Below are positions 20,682-28,126 of a DNA stretch of 64,000 nt, in pieces. Location of the stretch: positions 330,858 to 394,857 of the forward strand of contig NZ_BMNG01000011.1 in the NCBI RefSeq assembly GCF_014646335.1, written 5' to 3'. The number at the start of each line of letters is the position of its first letter. Position 1 is the first letter of the stretch. The notes under the pieces are model-generated. The model ran no database searches. It was given only the letters and a program-made list of their open reading frames with translations, and had not been told where the DNA came from. Position numbers and translations under genes: made by a program. Origin of the DNA: Streptomyces lasiicapitis (GTDB lineage: Bacteria > Actinomycetota > Actinomycetes > Streptomycetales > Streptomycetaceae).

Positions 20682-20713
20682 GGGCGAACGCCCCCGGCGG
20701 TGCCGAGCCCGCC

Positions 20714-21694
20714 TCAGCCCTTCTCGGCAGCGGACTCAGCCGCACCCTTGGACTTGGCGTCACCGGAATCAGAGTCGACGTCGGACTCGGAGCCGGAGCC
20801 GGACTCGGCGTCGACGGAGTCCGAAGGCTCCCCCTTGTCCAGGGCGACTCCGCCAGAATCCGCGACTCCGCCAGAATCTGCTCCGGGCTCGACGATCTCT
20901 TCGCGGCCAGGCCGCGTCTTCGCGGAAATGACCAGATAGACCACCGCGAGGACGAAGACAAGCAGCGCCGTCCAGTTGTTCAGCCGCAGACCGAGGAACT
21001 CGTGCGCGTCGTCGACGCGCATGTACTCGATCCAGAAGCGGCCGACACAGTACGAGGCGACATAGAGCGCGAACGCGCGGCCGTGGCCGAGCTTGAAGCG
21101 GCGGTCGGCCCAGATGACCAGGACGGCGACGCCGATGCACCACAGGGACTCGTACAGAAAGGTCGGGTGGTAGGTGCCGGGCACCCGCCCGTCCTCCGCC
21201 GACGTGATCTTCAGGGCCCACGGCAGATCGGTCTTCTTGCCGTACAGCTCCTGGTTGAACCAGTTCCCCCAGCGGCCGATGGCCTGGGCGATGGCGATGC
21301 CGGGGGCGAGCGCGTCGGCCCACGCGGGCAGCGGGATGCCCCGGCGGCGACAGCCGATCCAGGCGCCCACGGCACCGAAGGCGATCGCGCCCCAGATGCC
21401 GAGCCCGCCCTCCCAGATCTTGAAGGCGTCCACCCAGTCACGGCCGTCGCTGAAGTACAGCTGGTAGTCCGTGATCACGTGGTAGAGGCGGCCGCCGACG
21501 AGTCCGAAGGGCACGGCCCAGACGGAGATGTCGGCCACGGTGCCGGGACGGCCGCCGCGGGCGATCCACCGTTTGTTGCCGAGCCACACGGCAACGAAGA
21601 CGCCGATGATGATGCAGAACGCGTAGCCGCGCAGCGGAATGGGGCCGAGATCGACCACTCCGCGCGACGGGCTGGGGATGTAGGCAAATTCCAT
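20714..21694 (-). CDS. lgt: Prolipoprotein diacylglyceryl transferase
   Basis: A 326-aa polytopic membrane enzyme that transfers diacylglycerol from phosphatidylglycerol to the lipobox cysteine of prolipoproteins, the first step of lipoprotein maturation. The Lgt signature GRWGNWFNQELYG occupies 140-152, with Arg141, Asn144, Asn147 and Glu149. About seven membrane helices end near residue 258. The last 65 residues are a cytoplasmic acidic Ser/Asp/Glu tail with a repeated DSGGVA motif that the enzyme core does not need. It lies downstream of a DsbA-like gene and the trp genes on the same strand. lspA, the next enzyme in the pathway, is at the right end of the window. Confidence 0.96.
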   Translation of the reverse strand: MEFAYIPSPSRGVVDLGPIPLRGYAFCIIIGVFVAVWLGNKRWIARGGRPGTVADISVWAVPFGLVGGRLYHVITDYQLYFSDGRDWVDAFKIWEGGLGIWGAIAFGAVGAWIGCRRRGIPLPAWADALAPGIAIAQAIGRWGNWFNQELYGKKTDLPWALKITSAEDGRVPGTYHPTFLYESLWCIGVAVLVIWADRRFKLGHGRAFALYVASYCVGRFWIEYMRVDDAHEFLGLRLNNWTALLVFVLAVVYLVISAKTRPGREEIVEPGADSGGVADSGGVALDKGEPSDSVDAESGSGSESDVDSDSGDAKSKGAAESAAEKG

Positions 21695-21801
21695 GGCAGG
21701 GTCGACGCTACCGTGCCGGGCGGCGGCGACGGCAGCCAGCCCGGCAACGGGTCAATAACGGGGGCCGGCGCTCCGGTCCTGGCCGGCCCTGCCGACGGGA
21801 C

Positions 21802-22581
21802 CTACTGGTTGGCCTTCTCCACCATGGCCTTGAGCTTCTGGGGGGTCACCGGATTCTGCTGGTCGGCGAAGATGTCCTTGCCGTCGAGCAGGACCGTGGG
21901 CGTGCCGCGGAGCTTGGCCTTCTGGAATGCCTCCTGGGACTTGGCGACCCAGCTGTCGTGCTTGCCGTCGTTCACACACTTCTTGAACGTGGTCGTCGCG
22001 AGCCCGTCGACCTTGCCTGCGAGGTCGATCAGCTTGCCGTTGTCGGCGAAGGCGTCGTCGGGCTCCGGCGGCTGGTTCTTGAACAGCTCGTCGTGGTACG
22101 GAGCGAACTTCCCCGCGTCCTGGGCGCAGGCCGCGGCGTTGGCGGCGTGCAGGGAGCCGCTGCCGCCCATGTTCCCGTCGATGAGGGTCGCGAGGTGGTA
22201 CTCCACCTTCAGCTGTCCCTTGTCGGCCAGGTCGTTGATCGTCGGGCTGTAGCCGACCTCGAACTGCTTGCAGGCCGGGCAGCGGAAGTCCTCCCAGATG
22301 GTGAGCCTGGACTTCGCGGTGTCCTTGCCCAGGGGGATGGACAGCTTGTCGTCGCCGCTCGCCCCCTTGGGCGCGACGACCGGGCCCGAGGTGTCCTTCT
22401 TGTCGTCGTCGCCCGCGTTGGCCGCGAGGACGCCGATGACGGCGGCCAGGGCGAGCACGCCGACGACGGCCGCGCTCACCAGCATCACGCGGCGCCGCTT
22501 GTCCCGCGCCTTCTGCCGCTCCCGCTCCACCGCGATGCGTTCACGGGCCGATTGCTTACCTTCTCGGTTCTTCTCGCTCAC
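21802..22581 (-). CDS. Membrane-anchored DsbA-family thiol oxidoreductase
   Basis: A 259-aa type II membrane protein: a charged Arg/Lys-rich cytoplasmic N-terminus, one membrane helix (VMLVSAAVVGVLALAAVIGVL), a linker, then an extracellular thioredoxin-fold domain with the active site CPAC in EDFRCPACKQF and the cis-Pro loop GTPTVLL. It probably makes or isomerises disulfide bonds in exported proteins. I use GTG 22581 (VSEKNREGKQ), because the alternative GTG at 22608 lies inside the trpA terminator hairpin, although that one has a better-spaced GGAGG. It lies between trpA and lgt. Confidence 0.88.
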   Translation of the reverse strand: MSEKNREGKQSARERIAVERERQKARDKRRRVMLVSAAVVGVLALAAVIGVLAANAGDDDKKDTSGPVVAPKGASGDDKLSIPLGKDTAKSRLTIWEDFRCPACKQFEVGYSPTINDLADKGQLKVEYHLATLIDGNMGGSGSLHAANAAACAQDAGKFAPYHDELFKNQPPEPDDAFADNGKLIDLAGKVDGLATTTFKKCVNDGKHDSWVAKSQEAFQKAKLRGTPTVLLDGKDIFADQQNPVTPQKLKAMVEKANQ

Positions 22582-22595
22582 ATCGGGGCAAACGA

Positions 22596-22625
22596 ACCGG
22601 GGAGGCACCAGCGTGCCTCCCCGGT
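22596..22625 (-). terminator. Hairpin after trpA
   Basis: A perfect 13-bp inverted repeat (22596-22608 with 22613-22625) with a 4-base loop, 20 bp past the trpA stop, followed on the minus strand by TTCGTTTGCC. It would end or reduce transcription from the trp genes into the DsbA-like gene. Confidence 0.75.
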
Positions 22626-22645
22626 CCCAGGTCCACCCTTAAGGA

Positions 22646-23461
22646 TTACGCGGATCCACGTACGCCCTGGGCGAGTTCACCCGCGAGCGCCCGGACCGCG
22701 GCGAGGCCGGCCGCCTCGTCGTCGGCGTCCAGCATCCGCTGGACGAACGCGGAGCCGACGATGACGCCGTCGGCGAAGCCCGCGACCTCCGCCGCCTGGG
22801 TCGCGTTCGAGACGCCGAGGCCCACGCAGACCGGCAGGTCGGTGGTGGCGCGGGTGCGCTCCACCAGCGCCTGGGCCTGGGCGCCCACGGACACGCGGGT
22901 GCCGGTGACGCCCATCAGCGAGGCCGCGTACACGAAGCCCGAACCGGCCGCCGTGATCGTCGCGAGCCGGGCGTCCTTGCTGCTCGGGGCGACGACGAAG
23001 ACCGTGGCCAGGTCGTGCTTGGCCGCGTGCTCGCGCCACAGCGCGGACTCCTGGACCGGCAGGTCGGGCAGGATGCAGCCCGCTCCGCCCGCCTCGGCGA
23101 GCTCGGCGGTGAACCGCTCGACGCCGTAGCGGTCGATGGGGTTCCAGTACGTCATGACGAGCACCGGCTTGCCGGTGGCCGCGTGGGCCTCGCGCACCGT
23201 GCGGATCACGTCGGCGATCTTCACGCCGCCGCGCAGGGCGATGTCGTCGGCGGTCTGGATGACGGGCCCGTCCAGGACGGGGTCGCTGTGCGGGAGGCCG
23301 ACCTCGACGACGTCCGCGCCGCCGTCGAAGACGGCCTTGATCGCCGCGATGCCGCCGTCCACGGTGGGGAAGCCCGCCGGGAGGTAGGCGATGAGGGCGG
23401 ACCTTCCCTCGGCCTTCGCGCCCGCGAGGGTGTCGCTCAACAGCTTGATGTTGCCGCTCAC
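22646..23461 (-). CDS. trpA: Tryptophan synthase alpha chain
   Basis: A 271-aa TIM-barrel subunit that splits indole-3-glycerol phosphate into indole and glyceraldehyde 3-phosphate and channels indole to TrpB. The segment VEVGLPHSDPVLDGPVIQ carries the catalytic Glu and the phosphate-site loop, and ASLMGVTGTR and GLGVSNATQ are phosphate-binding motifs. The GTG start overlaps the trpB stop by 4 bp (GTGA), so the two subunits are translationally coupled, as expected for the alpha-beta complex. Full length. Confidence 0.97.
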   Translation of the reverse strand: MSGNIKLLSDTLAGAKAEGRSALIAYLPAGFPTVDGGIAAIKAVFDGGADVVEVGLPHSDPVLDGPVIQTADDIALRGGVKIADVIRTVREAHAATGKPVLVMTYWNPIDRYGVERFTAELAEAGGAGCILPDLPVQESALWREHAAKHDLATVFVVAPSSKDARLATITAAGSGFVYAASLMGVTGTRVSVGAQAQALVERTRATTDLPVCVGLGVSNATQAAEVAGFADGVIVGSAFVQRMLDADDEAAGLAAVRALAGELAQGVRGSA

Positions 23462-24744
23462 TTGGCGTCTCCCTCGATCTCCGCGACGTCGCCCGCCGCG
23501 TCCGCGGCGACGGTCGCGTCCGTCTCGTACAGACTGAAGTACCGGGCGGCGGTGTCCATGTCCTTGTCGCCGCGCCCCGACAGGTTGACGATGATCAGCC
23601 CGTCCTTGCCCAGCTCCTTGCCGACCTCCAGGGCGCCCGCGAGGGCGTGCGCGCTCTCGATCGCCGGGATGATGCCCTCGGTGCGCGAGAGCAGGCGCAG
23701 GGCCTGCATCGCGGCGTCGTCGGTGACCGCGCGGTACTCGCCGCGGCCGCTGTCCTTCAGATACGCGTGCTCGGGGCCGATGCCCGGGTAGTCGAGCCCG
23801 GCGGAGATCGAGTACGGCTCGGTGATCTGGCCTTCCTCGTCCTGGAGTACGTAACTGCGCGAGCCGTGCAGGATGCCGGGCTCGCCCGCGGTGAGGGTCG
23901 CGGCGTGCTCGCCGGTCTCGACGCCGTGCCCGGCGGGCTCGCAGCCGACGAGGCGTACGTCGGCGTCCGGGATGAAGGCGTGGAACAGGCCGATCGCGTT
24001 GGAGCCGCCGCCGACACAGGCGATGGCCGCGTCGGGCAGGCGGCCCGCGCGCTCCAGGATCTGGCGGCGGGCCTCGACGCCGATGACGCGGTGGAAGTCG
24101 CGGACCATGGCGGGGAAGGGGTGCGGGCCCGCCACCGTGCCGAAGAGGTAGTGCGTGTGGTCCACGTTGGCGACCCAGTCGCGGAACGCCTCGTTGATCG
24201 CGTCCTTGAGCGTGCGGCTGCCGGACTTCACGGCGATGACCTCGGCGCCGAGCATGCGCATGCGGGCGACGTTGAGGGCCTGCCTCTGGGTGTCGATCTC
24301 GCCCATGTAGATGGTGCAGTCGAGGCCGAACAGGGCGCAGGCGGTGGCGGTGGCGACACCGTGCTGGCCCGCACCGGTCTCGGCGATGACCCGGCTCTTC
24401 CCCATGCGCTTCGTCAGGAGCGCCTGCCCGAGCACATTGTTGATCTTGTGGGACCCGGTGTGGTTCAGGTCCTCACGCTTGAGGAACACCCGGGCGCCGC
24501 CCGCGTGTTCGGCGAACCTCGGCACCTCCGTGAGGGCGCTGGGGCGGCCCGTGTAGTTGACGAGCAGGTCGTCGAGCTCGCGGGCGAACTCCGGGTCGGC
24601 CTTCGCCTTCTCGAACTCGACGGCGACCTCGTCCACGGCGGCGACGAGCGCCTCCGGGATGAACTTGCCGCCGAACGCGCCGAAGTAGCCTTCGGCGCTC
24701 GGGATCCGACCCTCCGGGTCGGGAATGAAGTACTCGCTGGGCAT
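23458..24744 (-). CDS. trpB: Tryptophan synthase beta chain
   Basis: A 428-aa PLP enzyme that condenses indole with serine to give tryptophan. KREDLNHTGSHKINN contains the PLP Lys, ETGAGQHG the substrate carboxylate loop, and CVGGGSNAIG the PLP phosphate loop. The ATG at 24744 (MPSEYFIPDPEG) is chosen because GAGGT lies 8 bp upstream; the open frame runs on to 24861 through repeat DNA. About 375 bp separate it from trpM, so it may have its own promoter. Overlaps trpA. Confidence 0.97.
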   Translation of the reverse strand: MPSEYFIPDPEGRIPSAEGYFGAFGGKFIPEALVAAVDEVAVEFEKAKADPEFARELDDLLVNYTGRPSALTEVPRFAEHAGGARVFLKREDLNHTGSHKINNVLGQALLTKRMGKSRVIAETGAGQHGVATATACALFGLDCTIYMGEIDTQRQALNVARMRMLGAEVIAVKSGSRTLKDAINEAFRDWVANVDHTHYLFGTVAGPHPFPAMVRDFHRVIGVEARRQILERAGRLPDAAIACVGGGSNAIGLFHAFIPDADVRLVGCEPAGHGVETGEHAATLTAGEPGILHGSRSYVLQDEEGQITEPYSISAGLDYPGIGPEHAYLKDSGRGEYRAVTDDAAMQALRLLSRTEGIIPAIESAHALAGALEVGKELGKDGLIIVNLSGRGDKDMDTAARYFSLYETDATVAADAAGDVAEIEGDAK

Positions 24745-25119
24745 GTGGATACCTCGCGTGGCTTTGGGTGGTATTCGGTCACCGTATCCGCGCGTGCGCC
24801 TCTGGCCGGTCGGGATGCCGGGCGGCATCTGTCCCGCCGCTCCGCTGCGGGTTTCTCCCACCCGCCCACCCGTGACCGTCGGCCCCGGGGTGCGGGAACA
24901 AGCCCACCGCTCCGCGGTGGATCACTCCCACCCACCCGTGCTCCGTGACACGGAGCGGGGCTGGGCTTCGGCCCGGATTACGGGTGCGGGACATCCCACC
25001 CACCCGGGGGTCCAGGGGGCGAAGCCCCCGGTTTCGGGAAGGGGCGGGCTTGGGGAAGAAACATCCGCCGCGACGGCGAGCAACCCCTCACAGACCGGTT
25101 CGGCGGTGCCGGACCAGCC
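24745..25119. other. Repeat-rich gap between trpM and trpB
   Basis: 375 bp with no convincing gene. It is packed with short GC-rich palindromes: CCGCTCCGCTGCGG near 24838, CCGCTCCGCGGTGG near 24906, CGTGACACGGAG near 24942, and GGGCTTCGGCCC near 24963, several separated by CTCCCACCC. It then has a copy of the dispersed element (25005-25058) and the CCGCGACGGCGAGC block (25065-25086). It may form RNA hairpins within the trp transcript. The trpB promoter is not obvious. Confidence 0.55.
25005..25058. repeat. Dispersed GC-rich repeat, copy C (intergenic)
   Basis: CGGGGGTCCAGGGGGCGAAG, then CCCCCGGTTTCGGGAAGGGG and CGGGCTTGGGGA. Same element as 13749-13835 and 16446-16531 but without their central block. 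The first half folds into a GGGGGC/GCCCCC hairpin. Confidence 0.8.
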
Positions 25120-25404
25120 CTAAGCGGGCCGCAGACCAAGGCGATCGCGCGCGTAGCGCGGGCGCCATCGCATGCCGTTCACCTGGCCGGGCTCGTCCCC
25201 GATGACGTACCGCACCCGCCGCCCGTGCACGCGCCGCGCAGGCGCCCTGCACCCACGGGGTCGGCACCCCCGGGCCAGCCGGGCGTAAGGCCCCCCGACG
25301 GCCGAGGCCTCCACGACCGGCGCCGCCGACCGCACGCACGCCCGACCGCCGCCCGGGCGCGAACCCAGGCGGTCGGTGGCGGTGGCGAGGTCGGTGGTGG
25401 GCAT
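25120..25404 (-). CDS. trpM: Putative tryptophan biosynthesis modulator TrpM
   Basis: A small, very Arg-rich basic protein (94 aa from the ATG 10 bp after the trpC stop). The C-terminal part ARLARGCRPRGCRAPARRVH and RYVIGDEPGQVNGMRWR is what I recall for the small trpX/trpM product found between trpC and trpB in Streptomyces, a modulator of tryptophan synthesis. The first 40 residues are low-complexity, so a shorter start is possible. Position and orientation match, but the identification rests on memory of the family rather than on a catalytic motif. Confidence 0.6.
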   Translation of the reverse strand: MPTTDLATATDRLGSRPGGGRACVRSAAPVVEASAVGGPYARLARGCRPRGCRAPARRVHGRRVRYVIGDEPGQVNGMRWRPRYARDRLGLRPA

Positions 25405-25414
25405 GGGAACCGGG

Positions 25415-26224
25415 TCAGTTCCTGCCGTGGCGCAGGGCCGGGTGCGCGCCCGCAGCGACGAGGTCGGACACCGCCGACTTCGGGTCCCGGCCGGTGACGA
25501 GGGACTCGCCGACGAGGACGGCGTCGGCGCCCGCGTTGGCGTAGGCGATCAGGTCGTGCGGCCCGCGCACCCCGGACTCGGCGATCTTGACGACGGAGTC
25601 GGGCAGCTCGGGCGCGACGCGCTCGAAGGTGGCGCGGTCGACCTTGAGGGTCTTCAGGTCGCGCGCGTTGACGCCGACGACCTTCGCCCCGGCGTCGACG
25701 GCCCGCTCGGCCTCCTCCTCGTCGTGGACCTCCACGATCGGGGTGAGGCCGATGGACTCGGCGCGCTCGATCAGCGACTCGAGGGCCGGCTGGTCGAGGG
25801 CGGCGACGATCAGCAGGGCGAGGTCGGCGCCGTACGCACGCGCCTCCCAAAGCTGGTACGACGTGACGATGAAGTCCTTGCGCAGGACCGGGACGTCGAC
25901 CTTGGCGCGCACGGCCTCCAGGTCGGCGAGCGAGCCGCCGAAGCGGCGCTCCTCGGTGAGCACGGAGATGGCGGCGGCGCCACCCGCCTCGTAGTCGGCG
26001 GCGAGGGCGGCGGGGTCGGCGATCGCGGCGAGCGCGCCCTTGGACGGGCTGGAGCGCTTGACCTCACAGATGACCTTGACGCCTTCGCCGCGCAGCGCGG
26101 CGACCCCGTCCTTGGCCGCGGGCGCCTTCGCCGCGCGCTCCTTGAGCTCGTCGAGGCTGACGCGCGCCTGCCGCTGTGCGAGGTCGGCGCGGACTCCGTC
26201 GATGATCTCGTCGAGCACACTCAC
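25415..26224 (-). CDS. trpC: Indole-3-glycerol phosphate synthase
   Basis: A 269-aa TIM-barrel enzyme converting CdRP to indole-3-glycerol phosphate. CEVKRSSPSKG (catalytic Lys and phosphate loop), VLRKDFIVTSYQLWEARAYGADLALLI, VGVNARDLKT and AESGV are the family motifs. The GTG at 26224 starts MSVLDEIIDGVRADLA. trpM follows 10 bp after the stop. Its substrate would come from PriA in the his cluster, since no trpF is present. Confidence 0.97.
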   Translation of the reverse strand: MSVLDEIIDGVRADLAQRQARVSLDELKERAAKAPAAKDGVAALRGEGVKVICEVKRSSPSKGALAAIADPAALAADYEAGGAAAISVLTEERRFGGSLADLEAVRAKVDVPVLRKDFIVTSYQLWEARAYGADLALLIVAALDQPALESLIERAESIGLTPIVEVHDEEEAERAVDAGAKVVGVNARDLKTLKVDRATFERVAPELPDSVVKIAESGVRGPHDLIAYANAGADAVLVGESLVTGRDPKSAVSDLVAAGAHPALRHGRN

Positions 26225-26258
26225 GCGAGAGGCCCCCTTCCAGGACGGTTGAATCTAC

Positions 26259-26288
26259 GTTCAAGCGGTGTTCAAGGCGGTGTTCAAG
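26259..26288. repeat. Three helically phased GTTCAAG direct repeats upstream of trpC
   Basis: GTTCAAG occurs at 26259-26265, 26270-26276 and 26282-26288, at 11- and 12-bp spacing, so all three lie on one face of the helix. They lie 35-64 bp before the trpC start. A TTGAA/TTCAA inverted pair (26249-26264) overlaps the first copy. It looks like a binding site for a repressor or activator. The rest of the 26225-26424 gap shows no gene. Confidence 0.45.
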
Positions 26289-26424
26289 CAGTACAGCGGG
26301 GTGTGGTCCGCCTCGGCGGGCCTTCCCATGGTCACTGCGATGGTATCCGCAGGACGGCGTAGGACTCGCATCCGGTTGACGCGGGTCCCACCACCTGGAC
26401 ATTTGTCAGGCGCCCGGCGCAGTG

Positions 26425-26862
26425 CTAGGGGTTCAGCCAGGCACCGAACGGCAGGTTTCGTACGAGGGTGAAGACGGCGAGCACGGCGCCCACCGCCCAG
26501 AGCTGTGTCCGGCCCAATTCGAGCCGCACCGGCCTGCCGCGCGCGGCCCGCGCCGCCCACCACGCCCACCCCGCCGCGAAGAGCCCGAAGCCGACGACGG
26601 CGAGGGCGTTCGCGCCGAGTGCCGCCGACAGGTCGCCGTGGGCGAAGGCGTGGGCGCTGCGCAGACCGCCGCAGCCGGGGCAGTACACGCCGGTGTAGTA
26701 CAGGAGCGGGCAGGCCGGGTAGTGCCCCGGTTCGTTCGGGTCGATCGTGGCGACGTACGCGAAAGCCGCGGTGACCGCGCCGAGCACGCCGAGCGGCACG
26801 GCGAGGCGGCGAAGCCCGCTGTCCGGGCGCGGCGGCGCGACGGTCTCCGGTTCTGGATTCAC
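26425..26862 (-). CDS. DUF2752 membrane protein
   Basis: A 145-aa membrane protein with three helices. The DUF2752 core is clear: CPLLYYTGVYCPGCGGLRSAHAFAHGDLSAALGANAL, with a CPxC-like Cys pair and GLRSAH. The start is the GTG at 26862, since the ATG at 26870 runs into a stop. Function unknown in the family. It is a regular member of the trp region in Streptomyces, lying between the trp membrane genes and trpC, here about 200 bp upstream of trpC. Confidence 0.85.
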   Translation of the reverse strand: MNPEPETVAPPRPDSGLRRLAVPLGVLGAVTAAFAYVATIDPNEPGHYPACPLLYYTGVYCPGCGGLRSAHAFAHGDLSAALGANALAVVGFGLFAAGWAWWAARAARGRPVRLELGRTQLWAVGAVLAVFTLVRNLPFGAWLNP

Positions 26863-26954
26863 ACAGGCATTCTCTCCCGCCCGGGGCCCGGGCGCCCGGG
26901 TGGTACGCCGATGGAGGGTCCAAGTGGTATGCCCCGGCAGGGCGGGAGTCGTCC

Positions 26955-27008
26955 ACGTACGCCGACGGGGCGGCCGGAATGGTTCCCGGCCGCCCCGTCG
27001 GCGTACGT
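26955..27008 (-). terminator. Terminator after the HGxxPAAW gene
   Basis: A perfect 23-bp stem (26955-26977 with 26986-27008) with an 8-base loop, 21 bp past the stop of the HGxxPAAW gene. It is the longest hairpin in the window. No T-run follows, as is usual for Streptomyces. It should separate trpE transcription from DUF2752-trpC. Confidence 0.8.
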
Positions 27009-27029
27009 ATCAGCGTCTGAGTGGCGCGG

Positions 27030-27266
27030 TCAGCTCTCGGAGCTCGCCACCTGCGGCGCGCGCTGCGGCTTCTGGCCGAGGCCCGCGAGGCGCATGGCGC
27101 CGCCCACGACGCCGCCGGCGAGGGTGAGGGCCATGCCGGCCCAGAAGCCGAGCGGGTTGTCCATCACCATGAACGCGCCCGCGACACAGAAGCCGATGAA
27201 GGCGATGATGGACCCGGTCCAGGCGGCCGGGGTGTGACCGTGTCCTCCGTGGCTGCTGCCCGCCAT
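27030..27266 (-). CDS. HGxxPAAW family small membrane protein
   Basis: 78 aa starting MAGSSHGGHGHTPAAWTGS, which contains the HGHTPAAW motif that names the family. Two hydrophobic helices follow (IIAFIGFCVAGAFMVM and FWAGMALTLAGGVVGGAM), then a short basic tail. The ATG at 27266 has GAGGAGC upstream; the longer frame to 27530 is low-complexity and rejected. The family is found in actinobacterial trp regions and has no known function. It is followed by a strong terminator. Confidence 0.85.
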   Translation of the reverse strand: MAGSSHGGHGHTPAAWTGSIIAFIGFCVAGAFMVMDNPLGFWAGMALTLAGGVVGGAMRLAGLGQKPQRAPQVASSES

Positions 27267-27441
27267 GACTTGCTCCTCGTAACTATGCGTGTGGGGTGGT
27301 GCCCAGGGTCCGGTCGCGTCGCCGGTCCCGCGCCACCGTGAGTCGGACGCTCGGCTCCATTGTCCCGTACCCGCGGGTGTGCCTTGAGCGGGGGGTCGCA
27401 GGGCCGCGCGGGGCGGGGTCAGGCTTCGCGGCGGGGCGGGG

Positions 27442-28119
27442 TCAGGCCTCGCGGGTGGGGTCCTCGCCGCGGTCGATGGCCTTCCACAGGTCCTCGGGGC
27501 GGTCCGGGTCGGGGGCTCGACGCTGGGCACGGGGCCGGGGGGCGCCGTCGCGTTCGTAGCGCCCCGACATCGCGGGCCAGCCGCGGCCGCAGATGAGGGC
27601 GAGCAGGCCGGCGGCGAGGATCAGGGCGCCCGCGGCCACGGCGGCGTAGGGCCAGCCGGTGTGGCTGAGGTCGGCGATGCGGGAGGCGGCGTCGCCGGAG
27701 GTGTCGGCGGCCTTCTCGTCGAGGGCGCCGCTGTCGTTCGCGCCGAGCAGCGCGGCCACGGCGATGCCGACGCCGCTGAGCGCGAGCAGCAGGGACACGA
27801 GCACGCGCCCGGTGCGGCGCACGGCGAAGACGGCGACGAGCGCGGCAAGGCCGACTATGGCGAGGGCCGCGGGCACGCCCGTGACGTCGCTGCCCTTGGC
27901 GGTCAGCGGGAAGTCGCCGCCCGCGACGGCGGCGGTGCCGTGCGCCCAGGACTGCCGGGACGCGAGCAGCGCGAGGGCCGCGCCGACGGCGCCGAGCAGC
28001 AGGGCGGCGGCGAGGCTGCGCCGGCCGCCGCGCGGGGCGGGGTCGGCGGCCACCTGCGGCGCCCCGTCGGAACGGGACGACACGCCGTCGGTACGGGGTG
28101 TTGGCACTGCAGAAGTCAC
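27442..28119 (-). CDS. Trp-region conserved membrane protein (TIGR02234-like)
   Basis: A 225-aa protein with four membrane helices in the order expected for the trp-operon-associated membrane protein family: helix, extracellular loop with SRQSWAHGTA, two close helices, a second loop, and a last helix (AAVAAGALILAAGLLALICG). The cytoplasmic C-terminus ends in a charged stretch, PEDLWKAIDRGEDPTREA. The GTG at 28119 lies 7 bp after the trpE stop, so it is cotranscribed with trpE. Role unknown; a link to tryptophan metabolism is by position only. Confidence 0.85.
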   Translation of the reverse strand: MTSAVPTPRTDGVSSRSDGAPQVAADPAPRGGRRSLAAALLLGAVGAALALLASRQSWAHGTAAVAGGDFPLTAKGSDVTGVPAALAIVGLAALVAVFAVRRTGRVLVSLLLALSGVGIAVAALLGANDSGALDEKAADTSGDAASRIADLSHTGWPYAAVAAGALILAAGLLALICGRGWPAMSGRYERDGAPRPRAQRRAPDPDRPEDLWKAIDRGEDPTREA

Positions 28120-28126
28120 CCGTCCA

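Noticed and set aside
24867..25123. Short frames in the trpM-trpB gap as genes
   Set aside because: They follow the palindromic repeats, are Pro/Arg-rich and have no ribosome sites in the right places.
26261..26956. Leader peptide for trpC
   Set aside because: The frame opposite DUF2752 ends in a short peptide without Trp codons, so it cannot serve as a trp attenuator.
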